DNA from: Arenicellales bacterium
GTDB taxonomy: Bacteria > Pseudomonadota > Gammaproteobacteria > BMS3Bbin11
Length of the DNA: 64,000 nt
Assembly: GCA_029287915.1 (NCBI GenBank)
Contig: JARFQE010000076.1
Location: 1-64,000, forward strand
Direction: 5' to 3'
The notes below the pieces were generated by a model. That model worked only from the letters and a program-made list of their open reading frames with translations, ran no database searches and had not been told where the DNA came from. Position numbers and translations under genes: made by a program. Shown piece by piece: positions 1-8,516 of this stretch; the first letter of the stretch is position 1, and each line of letters starts with the position of its first letter.

Positions 1-520
1 TGTGCATAAAAGCCGCTAAGGATCGACAAGACCAACCTGTAAGTAACTGTTAATTAATGAAAAAGAGAAGCTGGCACGAATCTTGTTGTAATTAAAAACA
101 GGTAAAACAAAACAGTAAGCTATTTACGACCGCCTACGTCGAAAAATAAGACAGGCAGTGATCGAACACAAGGCTGAGCCAGCTGAAGAGCGAAATACAC
201 AGTGCAGTAATTGTGCTGGGTTTTATAAAACCTGCAGATGCAGCCTGATGGAACAGCCATAATAAAAAAAGTTTTAATGTCCTCCCTTAGCCCCCCGGCT
301 CCTGGATCGTCGGGGGGCTTTTTTATTTCATTTCTGCGCATGTTCAGTCAGGCATGCGCCCATGCAGTGCAGCATGCCGATGTTTATTTTATAAGTCATT
401 TAAAAAAAATTATTACTTATGGCATGTATTATTACGGAAGTAACAGGGCAAACGAGAGCAACTGTTAGCTGGAAATAGCTGATATGATAGGTTCAGTTAA
501 AAATATATTGCTATCACAGC
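1..520. other. Leading region without a protein gene
   Basis: No reading frame here has a convincing start, ribosome binding site or recognisable product. The plus strand carries a series of small hairpins, for example CGAC/GTCG around 127-142, CAGTGCA/TGTGCTG around 202-219 and the palindrome GGTTTTATAAAACC near 220-235. They are followed by a strong plus-strand intrinsic terminator at 289-325. Because no open frame precedes that terminator, the transcript it ends may be a non-coding RNA or a long 3' tail of a gene outside the window. I cannot assign it to tmRNA, 6S, RNase P or SRP RNA. Confidence 0.5.
289..325 (+). terminator. Strong intrinsic terminator with no visible gene upstream
   Basis: A nine-pair stem AGCCCCCCG / CGGGGGGCT with a 13-nt loop is followed directly by a run of six T on the plus strand. 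The minus strand has no U tract, so this ends a plus-strand transcript. No plus-strand gene is visible upstream within the window. Confidence 0.85.
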
Positions 521-1030
521 TTAGCCTTCTATCGCTAATTCCTTTTTAGCAATAGTGCTGATAATAGTGGTGGTCACCATGATCAGTAGCCCTGCACCTG
601 CATACATATATATACCGTAATGAACTTCCACAGTTGCCAGTACGCCAAGTTTCACAATGACCAGTAGCAGGGCAACGACAAAGACATCAAGCATAGACCA
701 TTTTCCATAATGTGAAATCCAGTTCATGAAGTGCTGCAGTTGTTGGCAGCTTTCTGAATCTGCGTGCCAGAACCTGAATAAAAGAACCAGTTTGGCGACA
801 GGCAGCACGATGCTGAAGATCAGCAGTATGAGGAACAGCAGGTACTGACCATCAGTGAACAGCTGCAGTGTACCTGCAAACAGGGAAAACCTGTTTTCTA
901 TCCAGATGAATTTGGAAAGTGTCATCATCGGCGCGAAGATACCGACCAGCAAAAGCAAGGTAGATAGAAACAGCAGGGTCTTGATCAGGATGTCTTTGCC
1001 TGGGTGGCGCGATGAGAGAGTTGAGGGCAT
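521..1030 (-). CDS. PqiA-family inner membrane protein (paraquat-inducible protein A, single domain)
   Basis: The 169-residue product is almost entirely hydrophobic, with about four membrane segments (roughly residues 14-34, 58-80, 103-125 and 133-157). It matches one PqiA-type half: an N-terminal helix ending in a proline-rich turn (VGIFAPMMTLSKF), then a helix with LPVAKLVLLF. PqiA/YebS proteins normally have two such halves with cysteine pairs and work with MCE proteins in envelope lipid transport. This is a single-half version without the cysteine motifs, and no mce gene is adjacent. It lies 68 nt downstream of ubiB on the same strand. The family is clear from the sequence; the specific role is not. 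Confidence 0.8.
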   Translation of the reverse strand: MPSTLSSRHPGKDILIKTLLFLSTLLLLVGIFAPMMTLSKFIWIENRFSLFAGTLQLFTDGQYLLFLILLIFSIVLPVAKLVLLFRFWHADSESCQQLQHFMNWISHYGKWSMLDVFVVALLLVIVKLGVLATVEVHYGIYMYAGAGLLIMVTTTIISTIAKKELAIEG

Positions 1031-1098
1031 TAAATGATGGGAGTAAAGTTTTCAGTCTTTAGTCATATGTCTGTAGTCATAAAAACTTCAAAACTTTA

Positions 1099-2748
1099 TT
1101 ATTCACCCGAAGGCCACGAAACAAATAACAACAGGGTGCCGAGTCCACCCAGTAACCAGCTTGATAATGGTGCGACTCCTGCCATGACTGGAGTGAAGCC
1201 ATCAAGCGCGGCTAGTAATGCGGCGCTTATCAGCAGGGCACTGCCAACGATGGCATAAAACAGTCGCTTTTGACCTCGATTTGTTTCTTCTCTTAACATT
1301 TCCAGGCTTTCATCGGGTTGAGTCAGCTTCAGTTCACCGTTGCTGGCCTGCTTAAGGACATTATGAACGAGCATTGGCAGGCGCGGGCCCATCTTCCACA
1401 TCATAGGAGCCTGTTGCCGAATTTCTTTGAAGAAGGCCCTCGGGCTATACTCCTGTTTTGCCCATTGTTCCAGATAAGGTTTGGCGGTATCCCAGAGATT
1501 TAGCTGAGGATCGAGCTGACGTCCGAGGCCTTCAACATAGAGCAGGGTTTTTTCCAGTAATACCAGTTGTGGCTGAATTTCCATATTGAAACGCCGGGCC
1601 ACACGGAATAGTCTGACCAGTACCCGACCAAAGGAGATTTCACATAGGGGTTTGGCAAAAATTGGTTCACAGACTGATCGTATGGCTGACTCAAATTCAT
1701 CTACTCGTGTCCCATCGGGCACCCAGCCAGCATCAATGTGTGCCTGGGCTACTCGACGGTAATCATGGTTGAAAAAGGCAAGGAAATTCTCTGCGAGGTA
1801 ATGCTTGTCGATGTCTGAAATAGTCCCCATGATTCCGAAATCGACTGCTGCATAACGCCCGTCATCAAGTACAAAAATATTACCCGGGTGCATATCGGCA
1901 TGGAAGAAACCATCACGGAACACCTGGGTGTAGAAGATTTCTACACCGTTATTCGACAGTTGCTTCAGGTCTATTCCCTTTTCAACAAGGGCATCGACCT
2001 TGTTCACCGTTGTGCCATGAATCTTTTCCATTACCATGACATTTATTCGGGTATGGTCGAAATAGACTTCGGGTACATACAGCAATGGGGAGGTGAGGAA
2101 ATTGTGGCGCAGTTGACTGGCATTGGCTGCCTCGCGCATCAGATCAAGTTCGTCATGGATGGTCTTGTTGTATTCATCGATGACCTCAACGGCGCGCAGC
2201 CTGCGGATATCAGGTGAATACTTCTCCCCCATTCGTGCGAGCATATAAAGAAGATCAATGTCCCTGTTAATGATGGGTTCCAGCCCGGGGCGTAATATCT
2301 TTACGATGACCTCTGTGCCATCGGTTAAGCGGGCATCATGAACCTGGGCAACAGAAGCAGAAGCCAGCGGCTGCTGATTGAAATCGATCAGGTGGTGACT
2401 AACGGGTTCTTCATAGGCCTGTTCCAGTATTAATAATGCCTCATCACCAGGGAAAGGTGGTACCCGATCCTGTAACAGGCTGAGTTCCTCTGCTATATCG
2501 TCAGGGATAAGGTCAGGCCTGGTAGACAGCATCTGCCCGAGTTTGACGAACACGGGACCCAACTCCTCCAGAGCTTGCCGTAACCGCTGTCCGCGTGGGG
2601 CATCATCTTTTCGCCGCGGGAACAGGTGTAGAAGAAAAAGCCAGGGCTTCAGCGGGGAGAAAGCAACAAGGTACTCATCAAGGTTATGATGGGCAAGGAC
2701 ACGGACAATACGCAGCAAGTGAGTAACTTGTGACAGCTTTCCAGACAT
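1099..2748 (-). CDS. ubiB: UbiB, ubiquinone biosynthesis atypical kinase/ATPase
   Basis: UbiB is an ABC1/ADCK-family protein required for ubiquinone biosynthesis, acting at the inner membrane with UbiJ and UbiK. The 549-residue protein has the family features in order: the KxGQ motif (FVKLGQMLSTRPDLIP, about residues 89-104), an alanine-rich loop (ASASVAQVHDARL) in place of a glycine-rich loop, catalytic HADMHPGN and metal-binding VDFGIMG. Two C-terminal membrane helices follow (about residues 498-545). Length and order match E. coli UbiB. It is the third gene of a ubiE-ubiJ-ubiB block, 6 nt after ubiJ. Confidence 0.97.
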   Translation of the reverse strand: MSGKLSQVTHLLRIVRVLAHHNLDEYLVAFSPLKPWLFLLHLFPRRKDDAPRGQRLRQALEELGPVFVKLGQMLSTRPDLIPDDIAEELSLLQDRVPPFPGDEALLILEQAYEEPVSHHLIDFNQQPLASASVAQVHDARLTDGTEVIVKILRPGLEPIINRDIDLLYMLARMGEKYSPDIRRLRAVEVIDEYNKTIHDELDLMREAANASQLRHNFLTSPLLYVPEVYFDHTRINVMVMEKIHGTTVNKVDALVEKGIDLKQLSNNGVEIFYTQVFRDGFFHADMHPGNIFVLDDGRYAAVDFGIMGTISDIDKHYLAENFLAFFNHDYRRVAQAHIDAGWVPDGTRVDEFESAIRSVCEPIFAKPLCEISFGRVLVRLFRVARRFNMEIQPQLVLLEKTLLYVEGLGRQLDPQLNLWDTAKPYLEQWAKQEYSPRAFFKEIRQQAPMMWKMGPRLPMLVHNVLKQASNGELKLTQPDESLEMLREETNRGQKRLFYAIVGSALLISAALLAALDGFTPVMAGVAPLSSWLLGGLGTLLLFVSWPSGE

Positions 2749-2754
2749 ATTTGC

Positions 2755-3375
2755 CTAACTAGTTTGCCGCCCGGATCGGAGCAGACGATCGACTCGCAGT
2801 GTCAGCCGGTCGACGTCTTCACGAATCTTGTCTACGTCATCGATAAATTCATCAACACGCCAGTCAGCAGGCAGTAGTTCTGCCTCATAGCGCAGGTATT
2901 CACTGCCATTGCTTGCTGCTGTTCTGGCTGCTTCCTGCACTCTTTTATGTATGCTGCGCAGAATCTGTGATGTGTGGTGCGCAGCGATGTCACCGATACG
3001 TTGTGACAGTAGTTCTTCCCAGTCGATTTGCGCGTCATCAAGAATTTTCTTGAACTGCTGGCCAACGTGCAGGTCACCTGCAAATTTTATATTGATCTTG
3101 CCTGGGGTGACGGGTGTCTTGCCGGCTATACCCATTTTGGCCAGTTCGGATGGTGTTCCTTTCATGTGCACATCGACTTCGCCGTCCCATTCATGTCGCA
3201 ATCGAATGCCGGCAGGAGAAGGGAACATGAAAATGGTGACATCTGTCGATTCAAAATCCAGGGCAATTACTTTGCCATCCAGTCGTGCCAGGCGATCCAG
3301 GGTAGTCGGGTCTGATTGTAATAGCCTGCAGCCGATCTCGCTGATAAAAGGAGTGATAAATGACAGAGCGTTCAT
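2755..3375 (-). CDS. ubiJ: UbiJ, SCP2-domain ubiquinone biosynthesis accessory factor
   Basis: UbiJ binds lipid intermediates through an SCP2 domain and organises the soluble Ubi complex. The first ~110 residues fit the SCP2 fold (strand-rich, with VIALDFESTDVTIFMFP and a GTPSELAKM segment). The C-terminal half is helical and ends in a predicted coiled coil (VDKIREDVDRLTLRVDRLLR). I chose the ATG at 3375, giving 206 residues; an in-frame TTG lies nine bases upstream at 3384, touching the ubiE stop. It sits between ubiE and ubiB, the conserved order in gammaproteobacteria. Confidence 0.93.
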   Translation of the reverse strand: MNALSFITPFISEIGCRLLQSDPTTLDRLARLDGKVIALDFESTDVTIFMFPSPAGIRLRHEWDGEVDVHMKGTPSELAKMGIAGKTPVTPGKINIKFAGDLHVGQQFKKILDDAQIDWEELLSQRIGDIAAHHTSQILRSIHKRVQEAARTAASNGSEYLRYEAELLPADWRVDEFIDDVDKIREDVDRLTLRVDRLLRSGRQTS

Positions 3376-3384
3376 ACGAAGCAA

Positions 3385-4146
3385 CTATGCTTTATAGCCC
3401 TTATGAACAGCAACGATACCACCACTGAGGTTGTGATAATGGGGGCGGTCGAAACCTGCTTCTGCCATCATATTCTTCAGTGTTTCCTGATCAGGGTGTT
3501 TGCGGATCGATTCTGCCAGGTAACGGTAGCTGGCTTCGTCATTGGCAATAATGCTACCCAGTCGAGGTAATACCTTGAATGAATAAAGGTCATAAACCTT
3601 ATTCAGTCCCGGTAACACGGGTTTGGAAAACTCCAGTATTACCAGCCGGCCACCTGGCCGTAAACAGCGATACATCGCAGCCAGTGCTGCATTTTGATCC
3701 GTGACATTTCTAAGGCCAAAGGCAATGGTAATACGATCTACGGAATTATCCGGGAACGGTAGTTTCTCAGCATCCGACTGCACAAAAAGAACATTATCGA
3801 TGACTCCTTTATCTGTCAGTCGGTCACGTCCATTTTGCAACATGGAGGCATTGATATCAGAGGCAATAACCAGCCCGTCAGGACCTGTTTGAGGTGACAT
3901 TTTCAAGCTCAGATCACCTGTGCCGCAGGCAAGATCAAGGACTGTGTGACCAGGCCTGATGCCGACCTGGGCTATAGCAAACTGCTTCCACAAACGGTGT
4001 ATCCCCAGCGACATGGCATCATTCATGATGTCGTATTTGCCAGCAACCGAATGAAAAACATCGGCAACCATCCCGGCCTTCTCGGATTTAGGGACATCCT
4101 GATAACCGAAATGGGTAGAGTCGTGCTGTTTATTGTCGCTGGACAT
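3385..4146 (-). CDS. ubiE: UbiE, SAM-dependent C-methyltransferase of ubiquinone/menaquinone synthesis
   Basis: UbiE methylates the benzoquinol ring (DDMQH2/DMKH2 step) using S-adenosylmethionine. The 253-residue protein has the class I methyltransferase fold, with the SAM-binding motif [15 protein letters not shown] (about residues 69-83), the acidic residue of motif II (ASDIN), and the UbiE/COQ5 signatures [17 protein letters not shown] near the N terminus and [13 protein letters not shown] in the middle. Length is normal. It is the first of the ubiE-ubiJ-ubiB genes and follows the DUF971 gene by 29 nt, so all four are probably one transcript. Confidence 0.97.
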   Translation of the reverse strand: MSSDNKQHDSTHFGYQDVPKSEKAGMVADVFHSVAGKYDIMNDAMSLGIHRLWKQFAIAQVGIRPGHTVLDLACGTGDLSLKMSPQTGPDGLVIASDINASMLQNGRDRLTDKGVIDNVLFVQSDAEKLPFPDNSVDRITIAFGLRNVTDQNAALAAMYRCLRPGGRLVILEFSKPVLPGLNKVYDLYSFKVLPRLGSIIANDEASYRYLAESIRKHPDQETLKNMMAEAGFDRPHYHNLSGGIVAVHKGYKA

Positions 4147-4175
4147 CTGGTTTGGGTATGCTGTCAGGTATACAG

Positions 4176-4550
4176 TTAGATTATAGTATCAGTTTCGCGT
4201 TTCTTACCGGCGGCTTCCAGTTTATCAAGATACGCGGCCCATAACTCATCATGGTCTTTACCGAGATGATACAACCATTCCCAGGAGTAGATGCCGGTGT
4301 CATGGTTGTCATCAAAGTGCAGGCAGACGCCATACGAGCCAACGGGTTCTATATTCGTAATATTGACATCTTTTTTGCCAAATTGCAGGACTTCTTCGCC
4401 AGGACCATGCCCTCGCACTTCAGCTGATGGTGAGTAAACACGGAGATATTCACAACTGAGTTCGTAGCTGTTGCCATCATCGAATGAAATTTCCAGTACA
4501 CGCGATTTCTGGTGCAGGTTTATGTTGGTTGGTTTGGGTGTGTTGCTCAT
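4176..4550 (-). CDS. DUF971 / gamma-butyrobetaine hydroxylase-like N-terminal domain protein
   Basis: The 124-residue protein matches the DUF971 family, a small beta-rich fold also found at the N terminus of gamma-butyrobetaine hydroxylase. Diagnostic stretches are [20 protein letters not shown], a central [20 protein letters not shown] and [10 protein letters not shown]. In many gammaproteobacteria the gene stands just upstream of ubiE, as here. Its biochemical role is not established; the position suggests a link to the quinone operon, but that is inference. Confidence 0.88.
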   Translation of the reverse strand: MSNTPKPTNINLHQKSRVLEISFDDGNSYELSCEYLRVYSPSAEVRGHGPGEEVLQFGKKDVNITNIEPVGSYGVCLHFDDNHDTGIYSWEWLYHLGKDHDELWAAYLDKLEAAGKKRETDTII

Positions 4551-4632
4551 TGGTCTCTACCAGAATTAAAAAGACGGGATGCGAATTATAGGCGAACTAA
4601 ATCGATACATCACACAGGAATTGTGTGTTGTA

Positions 4633-5643
<1,011 letters not shown>

Positions 5644-5710
5644 TCATTTCCTGTGTATCATTTCCTGTGTAATGGCCTGTATTGTGACTGCTGCATGATT
5701 TTATAGCTTA

Positions 5711-6157
5711 TCATCGCTGGATTCTTCTTTTTTCATGAATCTGCAAAATACTGCTGCAGATTTCATCAATAGCGGATGATTCAGCAAACAGAATGAGTTT
5801 GTTCTGACTCCGATAATATCTTCTAAGTGGCTTGTCTTCGCTATATTGTAGCGGGTCTGTTGTTTCCAGCATTAGCGCCGTATCAACGGCCTGTCCTGAT
5901 CGCGCCAGCGCTATATCCAGCGACTGGGCCTGCACGACGTTCAATGGATAGCCACCTAAAACATACCCTTTTCCCTTATCAGCACTGTTCTCATGCTGGA
6001 TTATTGTATCGATAATTGACCCAATTACAGCATCATCCGATGGCAGACCTGATTGACAGGCCTTTTCGTCAGTGGGGAAGACAAGTGGTAAACCAAGTGC
6101 TGTTGACAGCCGTGTTGCAAAATCTGGATCGATATTCCCTGCTAGTGTGACGCGCAA
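5711..6157 (-). CDS. Degenerate adenylate kinase homologue, probably catalytically dead
   Basis: The frame aligns with adenylate kinase over its whole length: LRVTLAGNIDPDFATRLSTA matches the N-terminal strand and helix, SGLPSDDAVIGSIID matches the SGxLVPDEVVI segment, GYVLGGYPLNVVQAQSLD matches GFLLDGFPRTxxQAExLD, and the C terminus (PLRRYYRSQNKLILF) matches the last helix region. The P-loop GxPGxGKGT is replaced by GNIDPDFAT with no lysine, the NMP-binding arms (about 25 residues after the first helix) are missing, and the lid is missing. Usual length is 190-215 residues; this has 148. I chose the TTG at 6157 because CAGGAA precedes it and it gives the family-like N terminus; an in-frame ATG lies at 6205. 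The frame is intact, so it may be a pseudoenzyme rather than a decaying gene. Confidence 0.7.
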   Translation of the reverse strand: MRVTLAGNIDPDFATRLSTALGLPLVFPTDEKACQSGLPSDDAVIGSIIDTIIQHENSADKGKGYVLGGYPLNVVQAQSLDIALARSGQAVDTALMLETTDPLQYSEDKPLRRYYRSQNKLILFAESSAIDEICSSILQIHEKRRIQR

Positions 6158-6335
6158 TGTTAATTCCTGCCTGATTACCGCATTTTCGTCGATATTTTCC
6201 AGCATAATGGCAACAGAAGCTAATATTTTACAGAAAATTTGCAACGCATCGATTCTCGCTGTGCAATGGATCAATGATGGATAAAGTTGCGAGAATACCT
6301 GATTCGGGGCAAAATTAGCGGTTGAGGTTTTACTT

Positions 6336-6698
6336 ATGTCTAACAAAATATATGATTTTACCGAAAGCGAACTGCGTGTCGTTGCCACCGCTCTGAAAGA
6401 GCGTAATAACGAAGACGTCGAAATGCAGATCAAGCAGATCAACAACAAGATCAACAAGATCAATAAGGATAACAATGAAAAAGTAGACTGCTCGGTCATT
6501 TTCTGGCGCCATCAGGGTGCCAGCTTAAACGTCAGCAAAATGGTTGAAATGCGTTTTTCACCTCGCTATTTCTATACCCCTGGAGAACAATTTCGTTGTA
6601 CTGAAGATAAATATGCTGAAGCCGGCGATTGTGTATTTGCCGGCCTCATGATGCAGGGGGAACACGAGACGCGAAAAGCAGGCACCTCCATCCAGTAG
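6336..6698 (+). CDS. Conserved-looking hypothetical protein, 120 residues
   Basis: I do not recognise a family. The start is supported by GAGG eight bases upstream. The first half is highly charged, with a lysine/asparagine-rich heptad-like stretch (MQIKQINNKINKINKDNNEK) that may form a coiled coil. The second half has aromatic and two cysteine residues (FYTPGEQFRCTEDKYAEAGD) and no signal peptide or membrane segment. It lies between the divergent adenylate-kinase-like gene and the PPi-phosphofructokinase gene. A soluble cytoplasmic protein is likely; function unknown. Confidence 0.65.
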   Translation: MSNKIYDFTESELRVVATALKERNNEDVEMQIKQINNKINKINKDNNEKVDCSVIFWRHQGASLNVSKMVEMRFSPRYFYTPGEQFRCTEDKYAEAGDCVFAGLMMQGEHETRKAGTSIQ

Positions 6699-6821
6699 CC
6701 GGCCTGCGGCAATGTTTTTACCAGAGAGATATCATAATTAAACTTAATCCACCGTTCATACCGTTGTAATACAGAGATGTAAGACTAACAGTTGCCGGTG
6801 ATCAACGAGGAACTATAAAAA

Positions 6822-8072
6822 ATGGCAAAGAATGCATTTTATGCACAGTCTGGTGGTGTTACCGCCGTAATCAACGCGTCAGCCTGTGGCGTCATCGAAA
6901 CTGCCCGCAAGCACAGTGACAAGATAGGCACTGTCTATGCTGGGCGCAATGGCATCATCGGTGCACTGACCGAAGACCTGATTGATACATCTCTGGAATC
7001 GGATGCTGATATTGCAGCACTGCGGCATACTCCTTCAGGTGGCTTTGGCTCATGTCGCTTCAAGCTGAAGGGCCTGGAAGAGAGCAAGGCTGAATACGAG
7101 CGCCTGATTGAAGTATTCAAGGCTCATAATATCGGTTACTTCTTCTACAATGGCGGCGGTGATTCAGCCGATACCTGTTTTAAAATTTCACAGTTATCTG
7201 AAAAAATGGGTTACCCCATTCAGGCCATTCATGTACCCAAAACAGTGGATAATGACCTGCCAATCACGGACACCTGTCCGGGTTTTGGGTCAGTCGCCAA
7301 ATATATTGCAGTTTCCACCCTTGAGGCCTCCTATGATGTCCGTTCAATGGCCAAGACATCAACCAAGGTTTTTGTCATCGAAGTAATGGGACGCCATGCC
7401 GGCTGGATTGCCGCAGCTGGTGGTCTGGTCGAAGATCAGGGCATACCGGTAGTGATCCTGTTCCCTGAAGTGGAATTTGACAAGGAAAAATTCATAGCCA
7501 GCGTCAGGGCCAAGGTTGAAGAATATGGGTTCTGCACTATCGTTGTCTCTGAGGGGGCACACTGGCCAGATGGTAAATTCCTTGCCGAGCAGGGCACGCG
7601 TGATGCATTCGGCCATGCACAGCTAGGCGGGGCAGCACCAGTGGTCGCTAATATGGTCAAGGACGAGTTGGGTCTGAAGTTCCACTGGGCAGTGGCAGAT
7701 TATCTACAGCGTGCTGCGCGCCATCTGGCATCCAAAACAGATGTTGAACAGGCCTATGCGGTGGGTAAAGCTGGTGTTGAGTTCGCGCTCAACGGAGACA
7801 ATTCAATCATGCCAGCAATCGAGCGAATTTCCAATGATCCATTTGAATGGAAAGTGGGCAAGGCGCCACTGTCAGAAGTTGCCAACGTTGAGAAAATGAT
7901 GCCAATGAATTTTATTTCTGATGATGGTTTTGGTATCACCGATGCCTGTAAGGAATATCTCCTGCCATTGATTCAGGGTGAAGATTATCCGCCATACAAA
8001 AATGGCTTGCCGGATTACGTAACCCTGAAAAATATATCTATCGACAAGAAGTTACCTGACTTCGAAGTCTAA
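6822..8072 (+). CDS. Pyrophosphate-dependent 6-phosphofructokinase
   Basis: This enzyme interconverts fructose 6-phosphate and fructose 1,6-bisphosphate using PPi instead of ATP. The 416-residue protein has the phosphofructokinase fold with GGGDSAD at about 111-117, the catalytic PKTVDNDL at about 139-146 (lysine in place of the glycine typical of ATP enzymes, a PPi hallmark), and MGRHAGWIAA near 192. The start follows GAGGAA. It stands upstream of an H+-translocating pyrophosphatase and a soluble pyrophosphatase. In methanotrophs and chemoautotrophic sulfur oxidisers such PPi enzymes are reported to work reversibly, also in a modified Calvin cycle with sedoheptulose bisphosphate, making PPi that the membrane pyrophosphatase converts to proton motive force. 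The intrinsic terminator directly behind it separates it from hppA. Confidence 0.95.
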   Translation: MAKNAFYAQSGGVTAVINASACGVIETARKHSDKIGTVYAGRNGIIGALTEDLIDTSLESDADIAALRHTPSGGFGSCRFKLKGLEESKAEYERLIEVFKAHNIGYFFYNGGGDSADTCFKISQLSEKMGYPIQAIHVPKTVDNDLPITDTCPGFGSVAKYIAVSTLEASYDVRSMAKTSTKVFVIEVMGRHAGWIAAAGGLVEDQGIPVVILFPEVEFDKEKFIASVRAKVEEYGFCTIVVSEGAHWPDGKFLAEQGTRDAFGHAQLGGAAPVVANMVKDELGLKFHWAVADYLQRAARHLASKTDVEQAYAVGKAGVEFALNGDNSIMPAIERISNDPFEWKVGKAPLSEVANVEKMMPMNFISDDGFGITDACKEYLLPLIQGEDYPPYKNGLPDYVTLKNISIDKKLPDFEV

Positions 8073-8078
8073 ACAGGC

Positions 8079-8112
8079 AAAGCCCCGGTAGTTTTCTACC
8101 CGGGGCTTTTTA
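8079..8112 (+). terminator. Intrinsic terminator of the PPi-phosphofructokinase gene
   Basis: The stem AAAGCCCCGGTAG / CTACCCGGGGCTTT has a TTTT loop and one bulged C, followed by a T run, starting 6 nt after the stop codon of the phosphofructokinase gene. Confidence 0.88.
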
Positions 8113-8119
8113 TATAAAC

Positions 8120-8350
8120 ATGACTCGAGACGAAATAAATCAACTGCTAATGGTACAGGTTGATTTCGGCGGCTTTTATTCTGGCAATGCAGCAAAGTTG
8201 ATTTCGTCAGAGCTTGGCCGGGTAACAAGCCAGCGGGCTGTTGATCATCTAATTAAGGGAATACGGCTGCATGAGATATTTGGCTTTGTCCCCGCTACAC
8301 AATTCGATGGCGCGCTGGCGGTTCCCGATAAGCATAGTCAGGGTCACTAA
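8120..8350 (+). CDS. Small hypothetical protein, 76 residues
   Basis: I do not recognise the family. The sequence (MTRDEINQLLMVQVDFGGFY..., NAAKLISSELGRVTSQRAVD) reads like a compact helical soluble protein, with no signal peptide or membrane segment. The ATG follows the preceding terminator by only a few bases and lacks a clear ribosome binding site; a second in-frame ATG lies at 8150. It sits between the PPi-phosphofructokinase and H+-pyrophosphatase genes. Composition fits a real coding region, but the start and the reality of the gene are less certain than for its neighbours. Confidence 0.55.
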   Translation: MTRDEINQLLMVQVDFGGFYSGNAAKLISSELGRVTSQRAVDHLIKGIRLHEIFGFVPATQFDGALAVPDKHSQGH

Positions 8351-8442
8351 ATAATATGGTGGATAAAAGCTTATCCGCATTTTTTATGTCCGGTGTAAAA
8401 CAATTGATACAAGTGATGCCAAAGACCCTGTATCTTGTAACA

Positions 8443-8486
8443 TTGATATAAATCAAATCAAATTTTTCCATCGTACTGTATATATT
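8443..8486 (+). promoter_or_regulatory. FNR/ANR-type site and -10 box of the hppA promoter
   Basis: The sequence TTGATATAAATCAA at 8443-8456 is a perfect match to the FNR consensus TTGAT-N4-ATCAA. A -10 hexamer TATATT lies at 8481-8486, implying a start near 8492, so the site centre (8449.5) would be at about -42, the classical class II activator position. This predicts activation of the H+-pyrophosphatase gene when oxygen is low. Confidence 0.7.
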
Positions 8487-8516
8487 CGCATTCAGATTTG
8501 AAACAGGAGCATTCTT

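Noticed and set aside
238-468. 76-codon plus-strand frame in the leading region
   Set aside because: It runs through the orphan terminator and has no ribosome site or family likeness.
6158-6499. Longer frame of the adenylate kinase homologue with a hydrophobic N terminus
   Set aside because: The extension overlaps the divergent hypothetical gene and does not fit the family; the leucine/isoleucine run is the complement of its lysine/asparagine-rich codons.
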